DNA of 64,000 bases from Curvibacter cyanobacteriorum (GTDB lineage: Bacteria > Pseudomonadota > Gammaproteobacteria > Burkholderiales > Burkholderiaceae_C). The notes beneath the pieces are model-generated. The model was not told the origin of the DNA, did no database searches, and worked only from the letters and a program-made list of their open reading frames with translations. This document shows, piece by piece, positions 1 through 9,509 of the stretch. The position numbers and the translations under genes were made by a program. How positions within the stretch are numbered: the first letter of the stretch is position 1; each line of letters opens with the position of its first letter. The stretch spans positions 310,001 to 374,000 of the forward strand of contig NZ_JAQSIP010000004.1 of assembly GCF_028649475.1 (NCBI RefSeq), written 5' to 3'.

Positions 1-1
1 C

Positions 2-604
2 CTGGGCTACGCGCACGCGCTGCAAGGCAACAAGTGGTGTCAGCGCGTCAAACAGCAGATCGACGAGTCTGCCGTGGCCATCAACAAAGCCCTCCCCAAA
101 GCGCTTGGTCTGCCCGAGACCCAGTACGGCGCCAAACAGCTGTTGCCCACCACCATCGGTCGCACGCTGGCCCGAGCACTCGAAAGCCAGTATGCGGCCG
201 AGATGATGATGGACGACTTCAAGCAGCTGGTCGGCAACATCAAGAACGGCGACAGCAGCACCGCCAACGTCGAGAAGTGGGACCCGAAGACCTGGCCCAA
301 GGAAGCCAAGGGCGTGGGCACCGTGGCCGCGCCGCGCGGCATGCTGGGTCATTGGATCAAGATCAAGGACGGCAAGATCGAGAACTACCAGTGCGTGGTG
401 CCCACCACCTGGAACGGCTCGCCACGCGATGCCAAGGGCCAGATCGGTGCCTTCGAAGCCTCTCTGATGAACACGCCCATGGTCAACCCCGAGCAGCCAC
501 TCGAAATCCTGCGCACGCTGCACAGCTTCGACCCCTGCCTGGCCTGCTCCACCCATGTGATGAGCGAAGACGGCCAGGAGATGAGCCGGGTGAAGGTGAG
601 GTGA
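2..604 (+). CDS. hoxG: Membrane-bound [NiFe]-hydrogenase large subunit, C-terminal part
   Basis: This is the last 200 codons of the catalytic subunit that splits H2 in the periplasm and passes electrons to the small subunit and cytochrome b; the 5' part lies outside the window. The end carries the DPCLACSTH motif whose two cysteines hold the Ni-Fe site. A 15-residue tail ([15 protein letters not shown]) follows the His and should be removed by the HoxM protease after metal insertion. The sequence [15 protein letters not shown] and the [10 protein letters not shown] segment are typical of group 1 uptake enzymes. The following hupE, hoxZ and hoxM support the membrane-bound type. Confidence 0.95.
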   Translation: MGYAHALQGNKWCQRVKQQIDESAVAINKALPKALGLPETQYGAKQLLPTTIGRTLARALESQYAAEMMMDDFKQLVGNIKNGDSSTANVEKWDPKTWPKEAKGVGTVAAPRGMLGHWIKIKDGKIENYQCVVPTTWNGSPRDAKGQIGAFEASLMNTPMVNPEQPLEILRTLHSFDPCLACSTHVMSEDGQEMSRVKVR

Positions 605-763
605 CCCCTGCGGCGCTGAGCCCCGCCCCCTGTGGCAGGCCCATCGGGTGGCCCCTGGTGGCCCGGCAAAGCCGCCGCCGCGGGGCCTGGACGCGAAGGG
701 CGGGCCCGCGAGGCGCGGGGGCCAACCTGGCAATGACATGAGCAGATAACGAGGAGAGCAACG

Positions 764-1366
764 ATGATGAAACGCACGATGCGCGGCCTGATCGCCGCCA
801 CTTGCCTGGCCGCTGCGGCAGGCGCTGCGCAGGCCCACACGGGCCACGGCACCAGCAGCCTGTTCGACGGCCTGGTGCACCCCTTCGGCGCCGACCACCT
901 GTTGGCCATGGTCGCCGTGGGGGTGTGGTCGGTCTCGGCATGGCCTGCGAACAAGGCTTGGCAGGGGCCCGCCACGTTCCTGCTGGCGCTCATCGCGAGC
1001 TCGGCGCTGGGCCGGCTCGGCGTGGGGGTGCCCTACCTGGAGCACGGTGTCTCGCTTTCGGTGGTGGTGTTTGGCGCCATGCTGTGGTTCGCGGGCCGCG
1101 CCACCGTGTCCCCGGCCGTGGGCCTGGGGGTGATCGCCGCTGCCGCCTCGCTGCACGGTCTGGTCCACGGCGCCGAGACACCGGAAAGCGGCTTTGCCGG
1201 GTATGCCGCCGGCTTCCTGCTCACGGCGACGGTGCTGCACCTGGGCGGTGTCGGGATCGGTCTGGCCATTCGACGCCGGCTGGCCGAGCACAAGCGCTGG
1301 GCGCTGGGCGGCCTGGGGGCGCTGTTCAGCGCCGCCGGGTTCTACCTGTTCGGTCAGCTCGCCTGA
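764..1366 (+). CDS. hupE: HupE/UreJ-family membrane protein (probable nickel uptake)
   Basis: A 200-residue integral membrane protein that probably imports Ni for the hydrogenase. It begins with a signal-like segment ending AQAHTGHG, followed by the family hallmark HPFGADHLLAM and further hydrophobic segments with a HGLVHGAE motif in the middle. These His/Asp residues are thought to bind metal in HupE/UreJ proteins. The start follows a GAGGAG ribosome site; ATG at 764 or 767 are both possible. It sits between hoxG and hoxZ, which are adjacent in the Ralstonia order I know, so it looks inserted into the structural operon. A general Ni/Co permease is the alternative reading. Confidence 0.88.
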   Translation: MMKRTMRGLIAATCLAAAAGAAQAHTGHGTSSLFDGLVHPFGADHLLAMVAVGVWSVSAWPANKAWQGPATFLLALIASSALGRLGVGVPYLEHGVSLSVVVFGAMLWFAGRATVSPAVGLGVIAAAASLHGLVHGAETPESGFAGYAAGFLLTATVLHLGGVGIGLAIRRRLAEHKRWALGGLGALFSAAGFYLFGQLA

Positions 1367-1403
1367 ACGCCGCCTTCAGCCACCCTTCAAGGAGGTCATC
1401 GCC

Positions 1404-2132
1404 ATGTCCGCCCCATCCCCTTCCGCGCACGCCACGGTCGATCAAGACGCCCTCGAACTGCAGCGAGGCCAGACCATCAAGTCGGTCTATGTGTACGAGG
1501 TGCCGGTGCGCCTCTGGCACTGGATCAACGCGCTCGCCATCACGATCCTGTGCATCACCGGCTACTTCATCGGCTCGCCGCTGCCGACCATGCCTGGCGA
1601 AGCCAGTGCGAACTACCTCATGGGTTACATCCGCTTCGCGCACTTTGCGGCGGGCTACATCATGGCCGTCGGCCTGGTCGGGCGGACTTACTGGGCGCTG
1701 GTTGGCAACCACCACGCCAAAGAGCTGTTCTGGGTGCCGGTGTTCCAGAAGGCCTATTGGGCCGGGGCCTTCAGCATGTTGCGCTGGTACCTGTTCATGA
1801 TCCCCAAGCCCAATCAGTACGTGGGCCACAACCCGCTGGCGCGCTTTGCCATGTTCTTCGTGTACCTGCTGCTGTCGGTGTTCATGATCGTCACCGGCTT
1901 TGCGCTGTACGGCGAAGGCGCCCAGATGGGCTCATGGCAAGACCGGATGTTCGGCTGGGTGATTCCCCTCCTGGGCCAGAGCCAGGACGTGCACACCTGG
2001 CACCACCTGGGTATGTGGGGCATCGTGGTGTTCGTGATGCTGCACATCTACGCCGCGATCCGTGAAGACATCATGGGCCGCCAGAGCATTGTCAGCACGA
2101 TGATTTCGGGGCACCGCACGTTCAAGGAGTGA
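1404..2132 (+). CDS. hoxZ: Ni/Fe-hydrogenase b-type cytochrome subunit
   Basis: A 242-residue diheme cytochrome b that anchors the hydrogenase dimer in the membrane and passes electrons to quinone. About four membrane helices are visible. Candidate heme His residues lie in VRLWHWINA (first helix), FAHFAAG (second), and TWHHLGMW and MLHIYAA (last). ATG 1404 is preceded at good spacing by AAGGAGG. An earlier in-frame start would overlap hupE and lacks this ribosome site. The C-terminal HRTFKE ending is usual for the family. Confidence 0.94.
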   Translation: MSAPSPSAHATVDQDALELQRGQTIKSVYVYEVPVRLWHWINALAITILCITGYFIGSPLPTMPGEASANYLMGYIRFAHFAAGYIMAVGLVGRTYWALVGNHHAKELFWVPVFQKAYWAGAFSMLRWYLFMIPKPNQYVGHNPLARFAMFFVYLLLSVFMIVTGFALYGEGAQMGSWQDRMFGWVIPLLGQSQDVHTWHHLGMWGIVVFVMLHIYAAIREDIMGRQSIVSTMISGHRTFKE

Positions 2133-2156
2133 CCCCTTCCCGCGCCGCCGTCGGTG

Positions 2157-2172
2157 CCACCCCCTGGGGTGG
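2157..2172 (+). other. Stem-loop between hoxZ and hoxM
   Basis: The sequence CCACCCCCTGGGGTGG folds as a perfect 7-bp stem with a 2-base loop in the 237-base gap after hoxZ. No T-run follows, so it is more likely an mRNA-processing or attenuation hairpin separating structural from maturation genes than a full terminator. The rest of the gap is GC-rich with no recognisable gene. Confidence 0.3.
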
Positions 2173-2369
2173 TGTTGGCGACGGGGCGGGGCCGGTTTCT
2201 CGGCATCCCTGCATCCAGGCATTTCGTCCGATCGATCCCCTCCGCCCATGTCGCACCGTTGCCCCTGTTCATCGTTGCTCGTCGTCCCGGCGACCTGGCC
2301 AGTGGGTGGCCCAGCGCCCTCACGCCGCCTCGCCCCCTTTCTCTTTTTGATTTTCTGGAGCGCACAGCC

Positions 2370-3047
2370 ATGAGCCCCCACTCGCCTGAAGCCGCCGCCC
2401 ACCCCGCTGGGGACCCTCCGCCCGCCACCATCTGCGTGCTTGGCATCGGCAACCTGCTGTGGGCCGACGAGGGTTTCGGCGTTCGCTGCGTGGAGGCGCT
2501 GCAGCAGCGCTACACCTTCGCGCCCCATGTGTCGCTGGTGGACGGTGGCACGCAAGGGCTGTACCTCATCCACCACGTCCAGGAGGCCGACGCACTGCTG
2601 ATCTTCGACGCCATCGACTACGGCCTGGCACCGGGCACGCTGAAGCTGGTGCGTGACGACGAGGTGCCGCGTTTCATGGGCGCCAAGAAGATGAGCCTGC
2701 ACCAGACCGGTTTCCAGGAGGTGCTCTCGCTGGCCCAGTTCACCGGCAAGTACCCGTCGCGGGTCTTGCTCATCGGCTGCCAGCCGCAGGAGCTGGACGA
2801 CTACGGCGGCAGCTTGCGCCCGCTGGTGAAGGCCGCGATGGACGAGGCGCTGGTGCTCGGCGTGGCCGAGCTCGCCAGCTGGGGCGGGCAGCCCACCTGG
2901 CGCACGGAGCCGTTGAGTGGCCGGGAGACCGTGACCATGGACGAGCTCGCGCTGGCCGCCTACGAAACGCAACGCCCCTCAGCCGCGGCCGCGTGCCGTG
3001 AAGGCGATGAACGCTTTTTCCCCCCATCAGCCCACGGACAGCACTGA
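2370..3047 (+). CDS. hoxM: Hydrogenase maturation endopeptidase
   Basis: A 225-residue HupD/HoxM-type protease that cuts the C-terminal tail from HoxG once Ni is in place. Family signs are the N-terminal GIGNLLWADEGFGVR, the DAIDY segment and SLHQTGFQE; the acidic residues and the His in these are the expected Ni ligands. ATG 2370 follows a CTGGAG ribosome site and gives the normal protease N-terminus. The last roughly 40 residues extend past the usual family end and are rich in Ala and charged residues. HoxG in this window has a cleavable tail, while the sensor HoxC does not, so HoxG is the likely substrate. Confidence 0.93.
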   Translation: MSPHSPEAAAHPAGDPPPATICVLGIGNLLWADEGFGVRCVEALQQRYTFAPHVSLVDGGTQGLYLIHHVQEADALLIFDAIDYGLAPGTLKLVRDDEVPRFMGAKKMSLHQTGFQEVLSLAQFTGKYPSRVLLIGCQPQELDDYGGSLRPLVKAAMDEALVLGVAELASWGGQPTWRTEPLSGRETVTMDELALAAYETQRPSAAAACREGDERFFPPSAHGQH

Positions 3048-3136
3048 CATGCAACACCCCCCCTGCGCAACGCTGCGTGCAACCCGGCCCCCCGAGGGCC
3101 TGCCTCAGAGCCTTCGGGCGGCCGAGGGGCCCTGAC

Positions 3137-3439
3137 ATGTGCATCGGCATTCCCATGCAGGTCACGGCCCTCGAGCCCGGCCATGCGCTGTGCGAGGGGC
3201 GGGGCGAGCGCCGCCGCGTCAACACCGCGCTGGTGGACGGTGTCGCCACCGGCGACTGGCTGCTGGTGTTCCTGGGCGATGCGCGTGAGCGCATCGATGC
3301 CGCCCGTGCCAGCGAAGTCAACGCCACGCTGGACCTCGTCCTCGGCGCCATGCGCGGCGAGGGCGGCGCCGGCGATGCGGGTTTCGAACTGCCTTCGCGC
3401 ATGAGCGCCGACCAACTCCGCCAGCTCGCTGGCCAGTGA
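3137..3439 (+). CDS. hoxL: HypC/HoxL-family hydrogenase chaperone
   Basis: A 100-residue small chaperone of the HypC/HupF family that helps deliver the Fe(CN)2CO group to the large subunit of the membrane-bound enzyme. The chosen ATG gives MCIGIPMQV; Cys2, exposed after Met removal, is the working residue of the family. In-frame Met codons further upstream are rejected because they would bury this Cys. The extension past residue about 80 (ending RQLAGQ) is typical of HoxL compared with the shorter HypC, which is encoded separately at 9500. Confidence 0.92.
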   Translation: MCIGIPMQVTALEPGHALCEGRGERRRVNTALVDGVATGDWLLVFLGDARERIDAARASEVNATLDLVLGAMRGEGGAGDAGFELPSRMSADQLRQLAGQ

Positions 3440-3455
3440 TTTTCCCGGAGACCCC

Positions 3456-3965
3456 ATGACCCCCGAGACCGCTTCTGACACCCCCTTCCGGCCCCTGACC
3501 GTCACCCCGCCCAGCACCGATCCGGCCGCGCCGCTGGTGATGCGCCTGGTGCGAGATTTCGGCGCGGCCCTGGTGGACGACACCCGCGTGGCCGACTGGA
3601 CCGCCTTGCCCGGCGACCGCGTGCTGCTGCTGGCGGGCGATGCCGTGCGCTTTCCCGAAGGCCAGGACGTGGCCGCCGTGCTGCCCGAGCTCCTCAAGGT
3701 GTTCCCCGATCGCTTCGAGGTGGCTGCGGTGCCGCGGGACAGCGAAGACGCAGTGGCGCGCCGCTACGGATCACAGCGCTGGCCCTCGCTGTTGTTTTTC
3801 CGCAGCGGCCACTATGTGACCGCCATCGCCGGCATGCAGGACTGGGATGTGTACCTGGCCAGCGTGGCCGCAGCGCTGGCCATGCCGCCTTCGCGTCCCC
3901 CCACCATCGGCATCCCGGTGGTCAGCAGCCAACCCGCCACCGGCGACGACAGCGCCTGCCACTGA
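3456..3965 (+). CDS. hoxO: HoxO/HupG/HyaE-family hydrogenase assembly protein
   Basis: A 169-residue cytoplasmic protein of the HyaE/HupG family with a thioredoxin-like fold but no CxxC. HoxO is known as a chaperone for the small subunit during maturation of O2-tolerant enzymes. Family signs are the central FPDRFEVAAVPR stretch and RYGSQRWPSLLFF, where the thioredoxin cis-Pro would lie, followed by GMQDWDVYL. The C-terminal 25 residues are Pro/Ser-rich and probably loose. It starts 17 bases after hoxL with GGAGA upstream and lies next to hoxQ, its usual partner. Confidence 0.9.
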   Translation: MTPETASDTPFRPLTVTPPSTDPAAPLVMRLVRDFGAALVDDTRVADWTALPGDRVLLLAGDAVRFPEGQDVAAVLPELLKVFPDRFEVAAVPRDSEDAVARRYGSQRWPSLLFFRSGHYVTAIAGMQDWDVYLASVAAALAMPPSRPPTIGIPVVSSQPATGDDSACH

Positions 3966-4003
3966 GCGCCGGCCCCCACTCCGCACACTCCAAAGGCCAG
4001 TCC

Positions 4004-4885
4004 ATGAAAGAATTCCCCATCCCCCTCGTGGCCCTGGGCGCCGGTACGCACACCGAAGACGAGTCGCTGGACTACCTGCCCATGCCCAAGGACATGGACA
4101 CCTACCGCCCGCCCTTGCTGCCCGAGCCCGAAGAACTCGTGGGCCTGCAGCAGGCACGCCATGCCCTGCAGCAGGTGCTGGATCTGCTCAAGCGTGGTGC
4201 CGAGGGCGGGGCGCCTGGCATGGTCTCGCTGGGGGCGCTCTCGCCGCGCGACTTCCACATCGTCAACCAGGTGCTGGGCGAGGGCGAGGCCAGCGCCATC
4301 GTGCAGCTGGCAGCCGGCCAACTGGAGGTGCGCGTGCAGGAATCGGTGTTCGCCGGGGTGTGGCGTCTGATGACCTGGCGCCGCGGCGAAGCGGGCCAGC
4401 ACGACACGCTGGTGGACGACGCCATCGAGGTCGGTCCGGTGCCATCGCTGTTCGCGGCCATCGCCGCAGAGGACGTGTGGCCCGCCTACCCGTCGTGGCA
4501 GGGCGCCCTGCCGCCCCAGGTGCAGAACGCGCCCATGCTGGTCGACGAGATCCGCGACCGGGCGTCGCACTGGCAGCCGGGCCACCTGCCGCATGTGGTC
4601 AACCTCACGCTGCTGCCGATGTCGCCGGACGACATTGGCTTTCTGGACCACCAGCTCGGCACCGGTCGTGTGCTGATGCTCTCGCGCGGCTATGGCAACT
4701 GCCGCATTTCCAACACGCGCCTGCCCAACTGCTGGCGCGTGGTGTACTACAACTCCATGGACAAAGTGATCCTCAACACGGTCGAGGTGGTCGACATGCC
4801 CGAAGTGGCGATGGCCGCACCCGAAGACCTGCGCGACTCGCTTGAGCGCTTGCAGGAGGTCATGGCCTACCTCGAAAGCGCGTGA
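4004..4885 (+). CDS. hoxQ: HoxQ/HupH/HyaF-family hydrogenase assembly protein
   Basis: A 293-residue protein of the HupH/HyaF family, thought to act with HoxO on the small subunit before Tat export. The C-terminal half holds the conserved segment running from GYGNCRISNT through NCWRVVYYNSMDK to ILNTVEVVDMPEVA, which defines the family and includes two Cys residues. The N-terminus IPLVALGAGTHTEDE is also typical. Its stop lies two bases before the hoxR ATG, so the two genes are probably translated together. Confidence 0.92.
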   Translation: MKEFPIPLVALGAGTHTEDESLDYLPMPKDMDTYRPPLLPEPEELVGLQQARHALQQVLDLLKRGAEGGAPGMVSLGALSPRDFHIVNQVLGEGEASAIVQLAAGQLEVRVQESVFAGVWRLMTWRRGEAGQHDTLVDDAIEVGPVPSLFAAIAAEDVWPAYPSWQGALPPQVQNAPMLVDEIRDRASHWQPGHLPHVVNLTLLPMSPDDIGFLDHQLGTGRVLMLSRGYGNCRISNTRLPNCWRVVYYNSMDKVILNTVEVVDMPEVAMAAPEDLRDSLERLQEVMAYLESA

Positions 4886-4887
4886 CC

Positions 4888-5109
4888 ATGGAACACTTCG
4901 AAGGTTTCGAGGGCTCGTACCTGGGCAACCGCGACGCATTGCGGCCGGCATCGCGCCTGGAGTGCAAGATCTGCTGGTGGGTGTACGACCCCGCGACGGG
5001 TGATCCGCAGTGGCAGGTCCCGCCCGGCACCCCTTTTGCGGACCTGCCCGCCCACTGGCGCTGCCCGAACTGCGACTGCGAGCCCGATCAATTTCTACTC
5101 CTCCCATGA
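4888..5109 (+). CDS. hoxR: Rubredoxin-like protein
   Basis: A 73-residue rubredoxin that holds one iron by four Cys: CKIC in the N-terminal half and CPNC in the C-terminal half. In Ralstonia-type operons HoxR is needed for making or protecting the [4Fe-3S] cluster of O2-tolerant hydrogenase, so its presence suggests that this enzyme works in air. A GTG at 4882 overlaps the hoxQ stop and would add two residues; the ATG at 4888 is preferred. The stop overlaps the hoxT start as ATGA. Confidence 0.93.
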   Translation: MEHFEGFEGSYLGNRDALRPASRLECKICWWVYDPATGDPQWQVPPGTPFADLPAHWRCPNCDCEPDQFLLLP

Positions 5110-5675
5110 CCCCACTTCACCCGCTGCGCCCTTTCGCGGCTGAGCCCTTGCAGGACCACCTGGCCGTCGGCCAGGCCAAGCCGATGCCCCGGCCGGTGCT
5201 GGAGGGGCGCGTCCAGGCGCTGGAAGTCTTTTACCGCTGGGTGCAGACCGAGCGCATGCAGGGCATTCCCTTGCTGAACGAGGCGCTGCAGGTGGAAGCC
5301 GTGGGTTTTGAGTGGGGGGCCTGTGCGGACGACGACGAGCCGGCGGCCGAAGGCGTGCTGATCACGCCATGGTTCATGAGTCTGGTGCGCCTGCCCGGGC
5401 CGTCGCTGCCCCACGGCGAGCGGGTGGGCTGCAGCTTTGTGCGCGAGTTTGGCAGCGAGTGCTTTGATTTCATCGGCGCCTACGACCCCGCCATCGGTTA
5501 CCACGAGACCTGCGCGCTGTTCTCGCCCATGGGCGACTTCACCACCCAGGCCTTGGCGCGTGAAACGGCCCTGGCCGCCTTGGCGCTGACGCGGCCCGCC
5601 CCGGTGGCTGCGCCGGAGCCCATGCCTGCGCGGCGTGCCTTTTTCCTCGGGCGCAACCCCGGAGCGACCCCATGA
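5106..5675 (+). CDS. hoxT: HoxT/HybE-family hydrogenase assembly chaperone
   Basis: A 189-residue protein of the HybE/HupJ/HoxT family, a chaperone associated with the maturing hydrogenase subunits. Recognisable segments are NEALQVEAVGFEW, the LITPWFMSLVRLPGP block and GSECFDFIGAYDPAIG. The ATG at 5106 overlaps the hoxR stop as ATGA, implying coupled translation; an upstream in-frame start would run through hoxR. The last 30 residues are Ala/Pro-rich and variable in the family. Confidence 0.9.
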   Translation: MTPLHPLRPFAAEPLQDHLAVGQAKPMPRPVLEGRVQALEVFYRWVQTERMQGIPLLNEALQVEAVGFEWGACADDDEPAAEGVLITPWFMSLVRLPGPSLPHGERVGCSFVREFGSECFDFIGAYDPAIGYHETCALFSPMGDFTTQALARETALAALALTRPAPVAAPEPMPARRAFFLGRNPGATP

Positions 5676-6847
5676 GCCCCGCCGTGCAGGGCGTGTCGCC
5701 AATCGCAGGGGCGCTGCGCCTGACGCCGGGCGCGCCGCCCCCCATGGGGCTGACCAGCACCCGCCAGGACTGGGCGGCACGCGTGGGCCAAGGCGTGCCG
5801 CTGGCGAGCCTGCCGGGACTCATGGCCAGCTTGTTCAACCTCTGCAGCCACGCCCACCGCGCGTGCAGCCAGCTGGCCCTGGCCGCCGCCGTGCCCGACT
5901 TGCAGGCCGCACCGACCGAGGTGGGCGAACGCTTGCGGCGCGAGACGGCCCTGGAACATGTGCGCCGCATCGGCCTGGACTGGCCCCGCCTGCTGGTCGA
6001 CAGCGCGCCGCAGTTGAGCGCCCGCGGCGTCAGCGCGCTGGCCGCGCTGCACCCGGCGCCGACACCTGCGCAGACCCCCACGCAGGCGGTGCCCGATCCG
6101 TGGCCGGCGCTGCGCGGCTGGCTGCAGCACGAATTGCTGGACATGCCGCCGGCCGATTGGCTCGCGGCCTGGCAGTCGGATGGGCCCGACTGGTTGTCCA
6201 CCTGGAGTCGCCGCCACGCGGCTCAGGGGGTGGCCGCGCTGGTGGCCGTGGCGCAGCGCAGTGGCGATGGTTTCGCGCCGCTGTCACCGTTGAATGCCCT
6301 GCGTCCGCACGCCGAGCCGGCCTGGCTGGGCCAGCTGGGCGACAGGCTCGCAGGCGAGCCCACCTTGACCTTGCGCCCGCAGTGGCAGGGCGCCTGCGCC
6401 CACACCGGAAGCTGGACGCGCCTGGCCGCGCCGCCAGGTGACTTGCCGCTGTCGCCCTGGGCGCTGCTGGGGAGCCGCATCGCCGAACTGCTGCGTCTCG
6501 CGCTCGACGGCGGCGAGGCCTGGCTGCACTGGGGGGCGATCTCGACGGGCCCGCACCGGGGGCTGGCCTGGGTCGAGATGGCGCGCGGGCTGCTGGTGCA
6601 CCAGATCGAGGTGGACCCACTCTCGCAGCGCGTGCTTGCCTGCCGCGTGGTGGCCCCCACGGATTGGAACTTCCATCCCGAAGGCGAGGTGGCGCAGCGT
6701 CTGGCGCAGATCGACCCGGACCTGCCCCAGGCCGAGATGGCCCGCCGCGTGAACCTGCTGGTGGCCGCTTTCGACCCCTGTGTGCCCTTCACCGTCGAGC
6801 GCCTCGCGGCCGCACGACCCCAACGGCAGGTGGTGGGCCATGCATGA
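5672..6847 (+). CDS. hoxV: HoxV/HupK-family scaffold, degenerate large-subunit relative
   Basis: A 391-residue protein related to the hydrogenase large subunit and thought to act as a scaffold where the Fe(CN)2CO group is built or handed over. The kinship shows at the C-terminus: residues near VVAPTDWNFHPEGEV align with the large-subunit PT-W-N segment, and the end reads DPCVPFTVE, keeping the first Cys of DPCxxCxxH but losing the second Cys and the His. A Cys/His-bearing FNLCSHAHRAC segment lies near residue 55. It overlaps hoxT by ATGA and hypA by 8 bases. Confidence 0.9.
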   Translation: MSPAVQGVSPIAGALRLTPGAPPPMGLTSTRQDWAARVGQGVPLASLPGLMASLFNLCSHAHRACSQLALAAAVPDLQAAPTEVGERLRRETALEHVRRIGLDWPRLLVDSAPQLSARGVSALAALHPAPTPAQTPTQAVPDPWPALRGWLQHELLDMPPADWLAAWQSDGPDWLSTWSRRHAAQGVAALVAVAQRSGDGFAPLSPLNALRPHAEPAWLGQLGDRLAGEPTLTLRPQWQGACAHTGSWTRLAAPPGDLPLSPWALLGSRIAELLRLALDGGEAWLHWGAISTGPHRGLAWVEMARGLLVHQIEVDPLSQRVLACRVVAPTDWNFHPEGEVAQRLAQIDPDLPQAEMARRVNLLVAAFDPCVPFTVERLAAARPQRQVVGHA

Positions 6848-7187
6848 GGCGAGCCTGGCCGGTGGCGTCCTGCAGCTGGTGGAAGACACGGCCGTGCGCG
6901 AGGGGTTCACGCGTTTGCTGGCTTTGCGGCTCGAGGCCGGTCAATTGGCCGGCGTGGACGCCCGCGCGCTGCGCTTCGCGCTGGAAGCGCTGGCGCCGGG
7001 TACCTTGCTGCAAGGCGCGCAGATCGAGATTGAAGAACCCGCGGGGCAGGCCTGGTGCCTGGGCTGCTCGCAGACCGTGGCCATCCAGCAGCGCGGCGAC
7101 GCGTGCCCGGCCTGTGGCGGCTTTCACCTCCAACCGACCACCGGCACGGAATTGCGCGTGCTTGACATGCAGGTGGCCGATGATTGA
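6840..7187 (+). CDS. hypA: Hydrogenase nickel-insertion protein HypA
   Basis: A 115-residue HypA that binds Ni through the N-terminal MHE motif and carries a structural zinc site formed by CLGC and CPAC, 15 residues apart. With HypB it loads Ni into the large subunit. The start at 6840 is fixed by the MHE requirement and overlaps the end of hoxV by 8 bases, so it is very likely cotranslated. Confidence 0.95.
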   Translation: MHEASLAGGVLQLVEDTAVREGFTRLLALRLEAGQLAGVDARALRFALEALAPGTLLQGAQIEIEEPAGQAWCLGCSQTVAIQQRGDACPACGGFHLQPTTGTELRVLDMQVADD

Positions 7188-7237
7188 GCGGCCCCAAGAC
7201 AAACAGAACGAAAACGACAGCCAAAAGGAGACAGACC

Positions 7238-8326
<1,089 letters not shown>

Positions 8327-8339
8327 ACCGGTACCACGC

Positions 8340-9509
8340 ATGACTTCTTCAGTCCTCGCCGTGGGCGCCTGGCTCAAGAACGCAGCCTGCCTCGTGCTGG
8401 AGGGGCGCGCGCACTGGTCGCCGGTGCATGGCGACCTCAGCGATCCGGCGGCTTGTGAGGCGCTGGAGGCCTCGGTGCGGGCCTTGCTGCACCGCGCTGC
8501 GGCCAAGGGCAGGCCCGTGCAGGCCATCGCGCACGACCTTCACCCGGACTTCTTCAGCACCCGGCTGGCCATCGCCCTCGCCCACGAGCTTGGCGTGCCC
8601 GCGGTCGGTGTGCAGCACCACCACGCGCACCTGGGGGCCGTGGTCGCAGAACATGGCCTCGAAGGGCCGGTGGTGGGCCTGGCGCTCGATGGCATCGGCC
8701 TGGGGTCGGATGGCGGGCTTTGGGGGGGCGAGCTGCTCTGGCTCGACGGGCCCCGCTGGCAGCGCCTCGGGCACCTGCTGCCGCTGGCGCTGCCCGGGGG
8801 CGACCGCGCCGCGCGCGAACCCTGGCGCATGGCCGCGAGTGCGCTGCACGCGGCCGATCGTGCCGACCAGATCGTGCCCCGCTTCGGTGGGCCGGTGGGC
8901 GAGCCCGTGGCGGCCGGTGTGCGGCAGATGCTGGACCGCCGAGTGAACTGCCCGCTCACCAGCAGCACCGGGCGCTGGTTCGATGCGGCTGCCGCCGCGC
9001 TTGGCCTGTGCCTGCGCCAGCAGGACGAAGCCCAGGCCGCCATCGCGCTGGAGCAGGCCGCCGCCCGCGCTCTGGCCCGGCACCCCGCTCTGCCACCGCT
9101 GCCCGGCGCGGTGGTGGACGACGCGGGCCGGCTGGACCTGCGGCCGCTCCTGATGCCCCTGTTCGACACCGCCCGCGCCGCCAGCGCCGATGCCGATGCC
9201 CATGCGGCCGATGCGGCGGCTGCGGGCTTCCACCTCGGTCTGGCCGATGCGCTGGGCTCCTGGCTGAGCGACGCAGCCCGCCGTCACCGCACCCACACCG
9301 TGGTGCTGGGCGGCGGCTGTTTTTTCAACCGCATCCTGCGAGAGCGCCTGGTGCGGCAGCTTTCGCTGGCCGGCCTGTCGGTGCACCTGCCGGGCCCCCA
9401 CGGCTGCGGCGACGCGGGTTTGGCCTTGGGTCAGGCCTGGGTCACCGCTCAGCAATGCCAAACACCACCCGCCCATCACCCTGTTGAGGAGGCCTTTCTA
9501 TGTGCCTAG
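8340..9509 (+). CDS. hypF: Truncated HypF-type carbamoyltransferase (Kae1-like domain only)
   Basis: A 389-residue protein matching only the C-terminal half of HypF, the enzyme that makes the cyano ligands from carbamoyl phosphate on HypE. Seen: the metal-binding VGVQHHHAHLGAV, the nucleotide-binding DGIGLGSDGGLWGGE, LTSSTGRWFDAA and GGGCFFNRIL. The acylphosphatase, zinc-finger and YrdC domains that fill the first half of full-length HypF (about 750 residues) are absent, and only 13 bases separate it from hypB. From memory, R. eutropha HypF1 at this operon position is similarly short. Whether this one is active alone or needs a second full HypF elsewhere cannot be told here. It overlaps hypC by 10 bases. 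Confidence 0.88.
   Translation: MTSSVLAVGAWLKNAACLVLEGRAHWSPVHGDLSDPAACEALEASVRALLHRAAAKGRPVQAIAHDLHPDFFSTRLAIALAHELGVPAVGVQHHHAHLGAVVAEHGLEGPVVGLALDGIGLGSDGGLWGGELLWLDGPRWQRLGHLLPLALPGGDRAAREPWRMAASALHAADRADQIVPRFGGPVGEPVAAGVRQMLDRRVNCPLTSSTGRWFDAAAAALGLCLRQQDEAQAAIALEQAAARALARHPALPPLPGAVVDDAGRLDLRPLLMPLFDTARAASADADAHAADAAAAGFHLGLADALGSWLSDAARRHRTHTVVLGGGCFFNRILRERLVRQLSLAGLSVHLPGPHGCGDAGLALGQAWVTAQQCQTPPAHHPVEEAFLCA

Noticed and set aside
3077-3136. Earlier start for hoxL adding 20 residues
   Set aside because: HypC-family proteins need Cys as residue 2; only ATG 3137 provides it.
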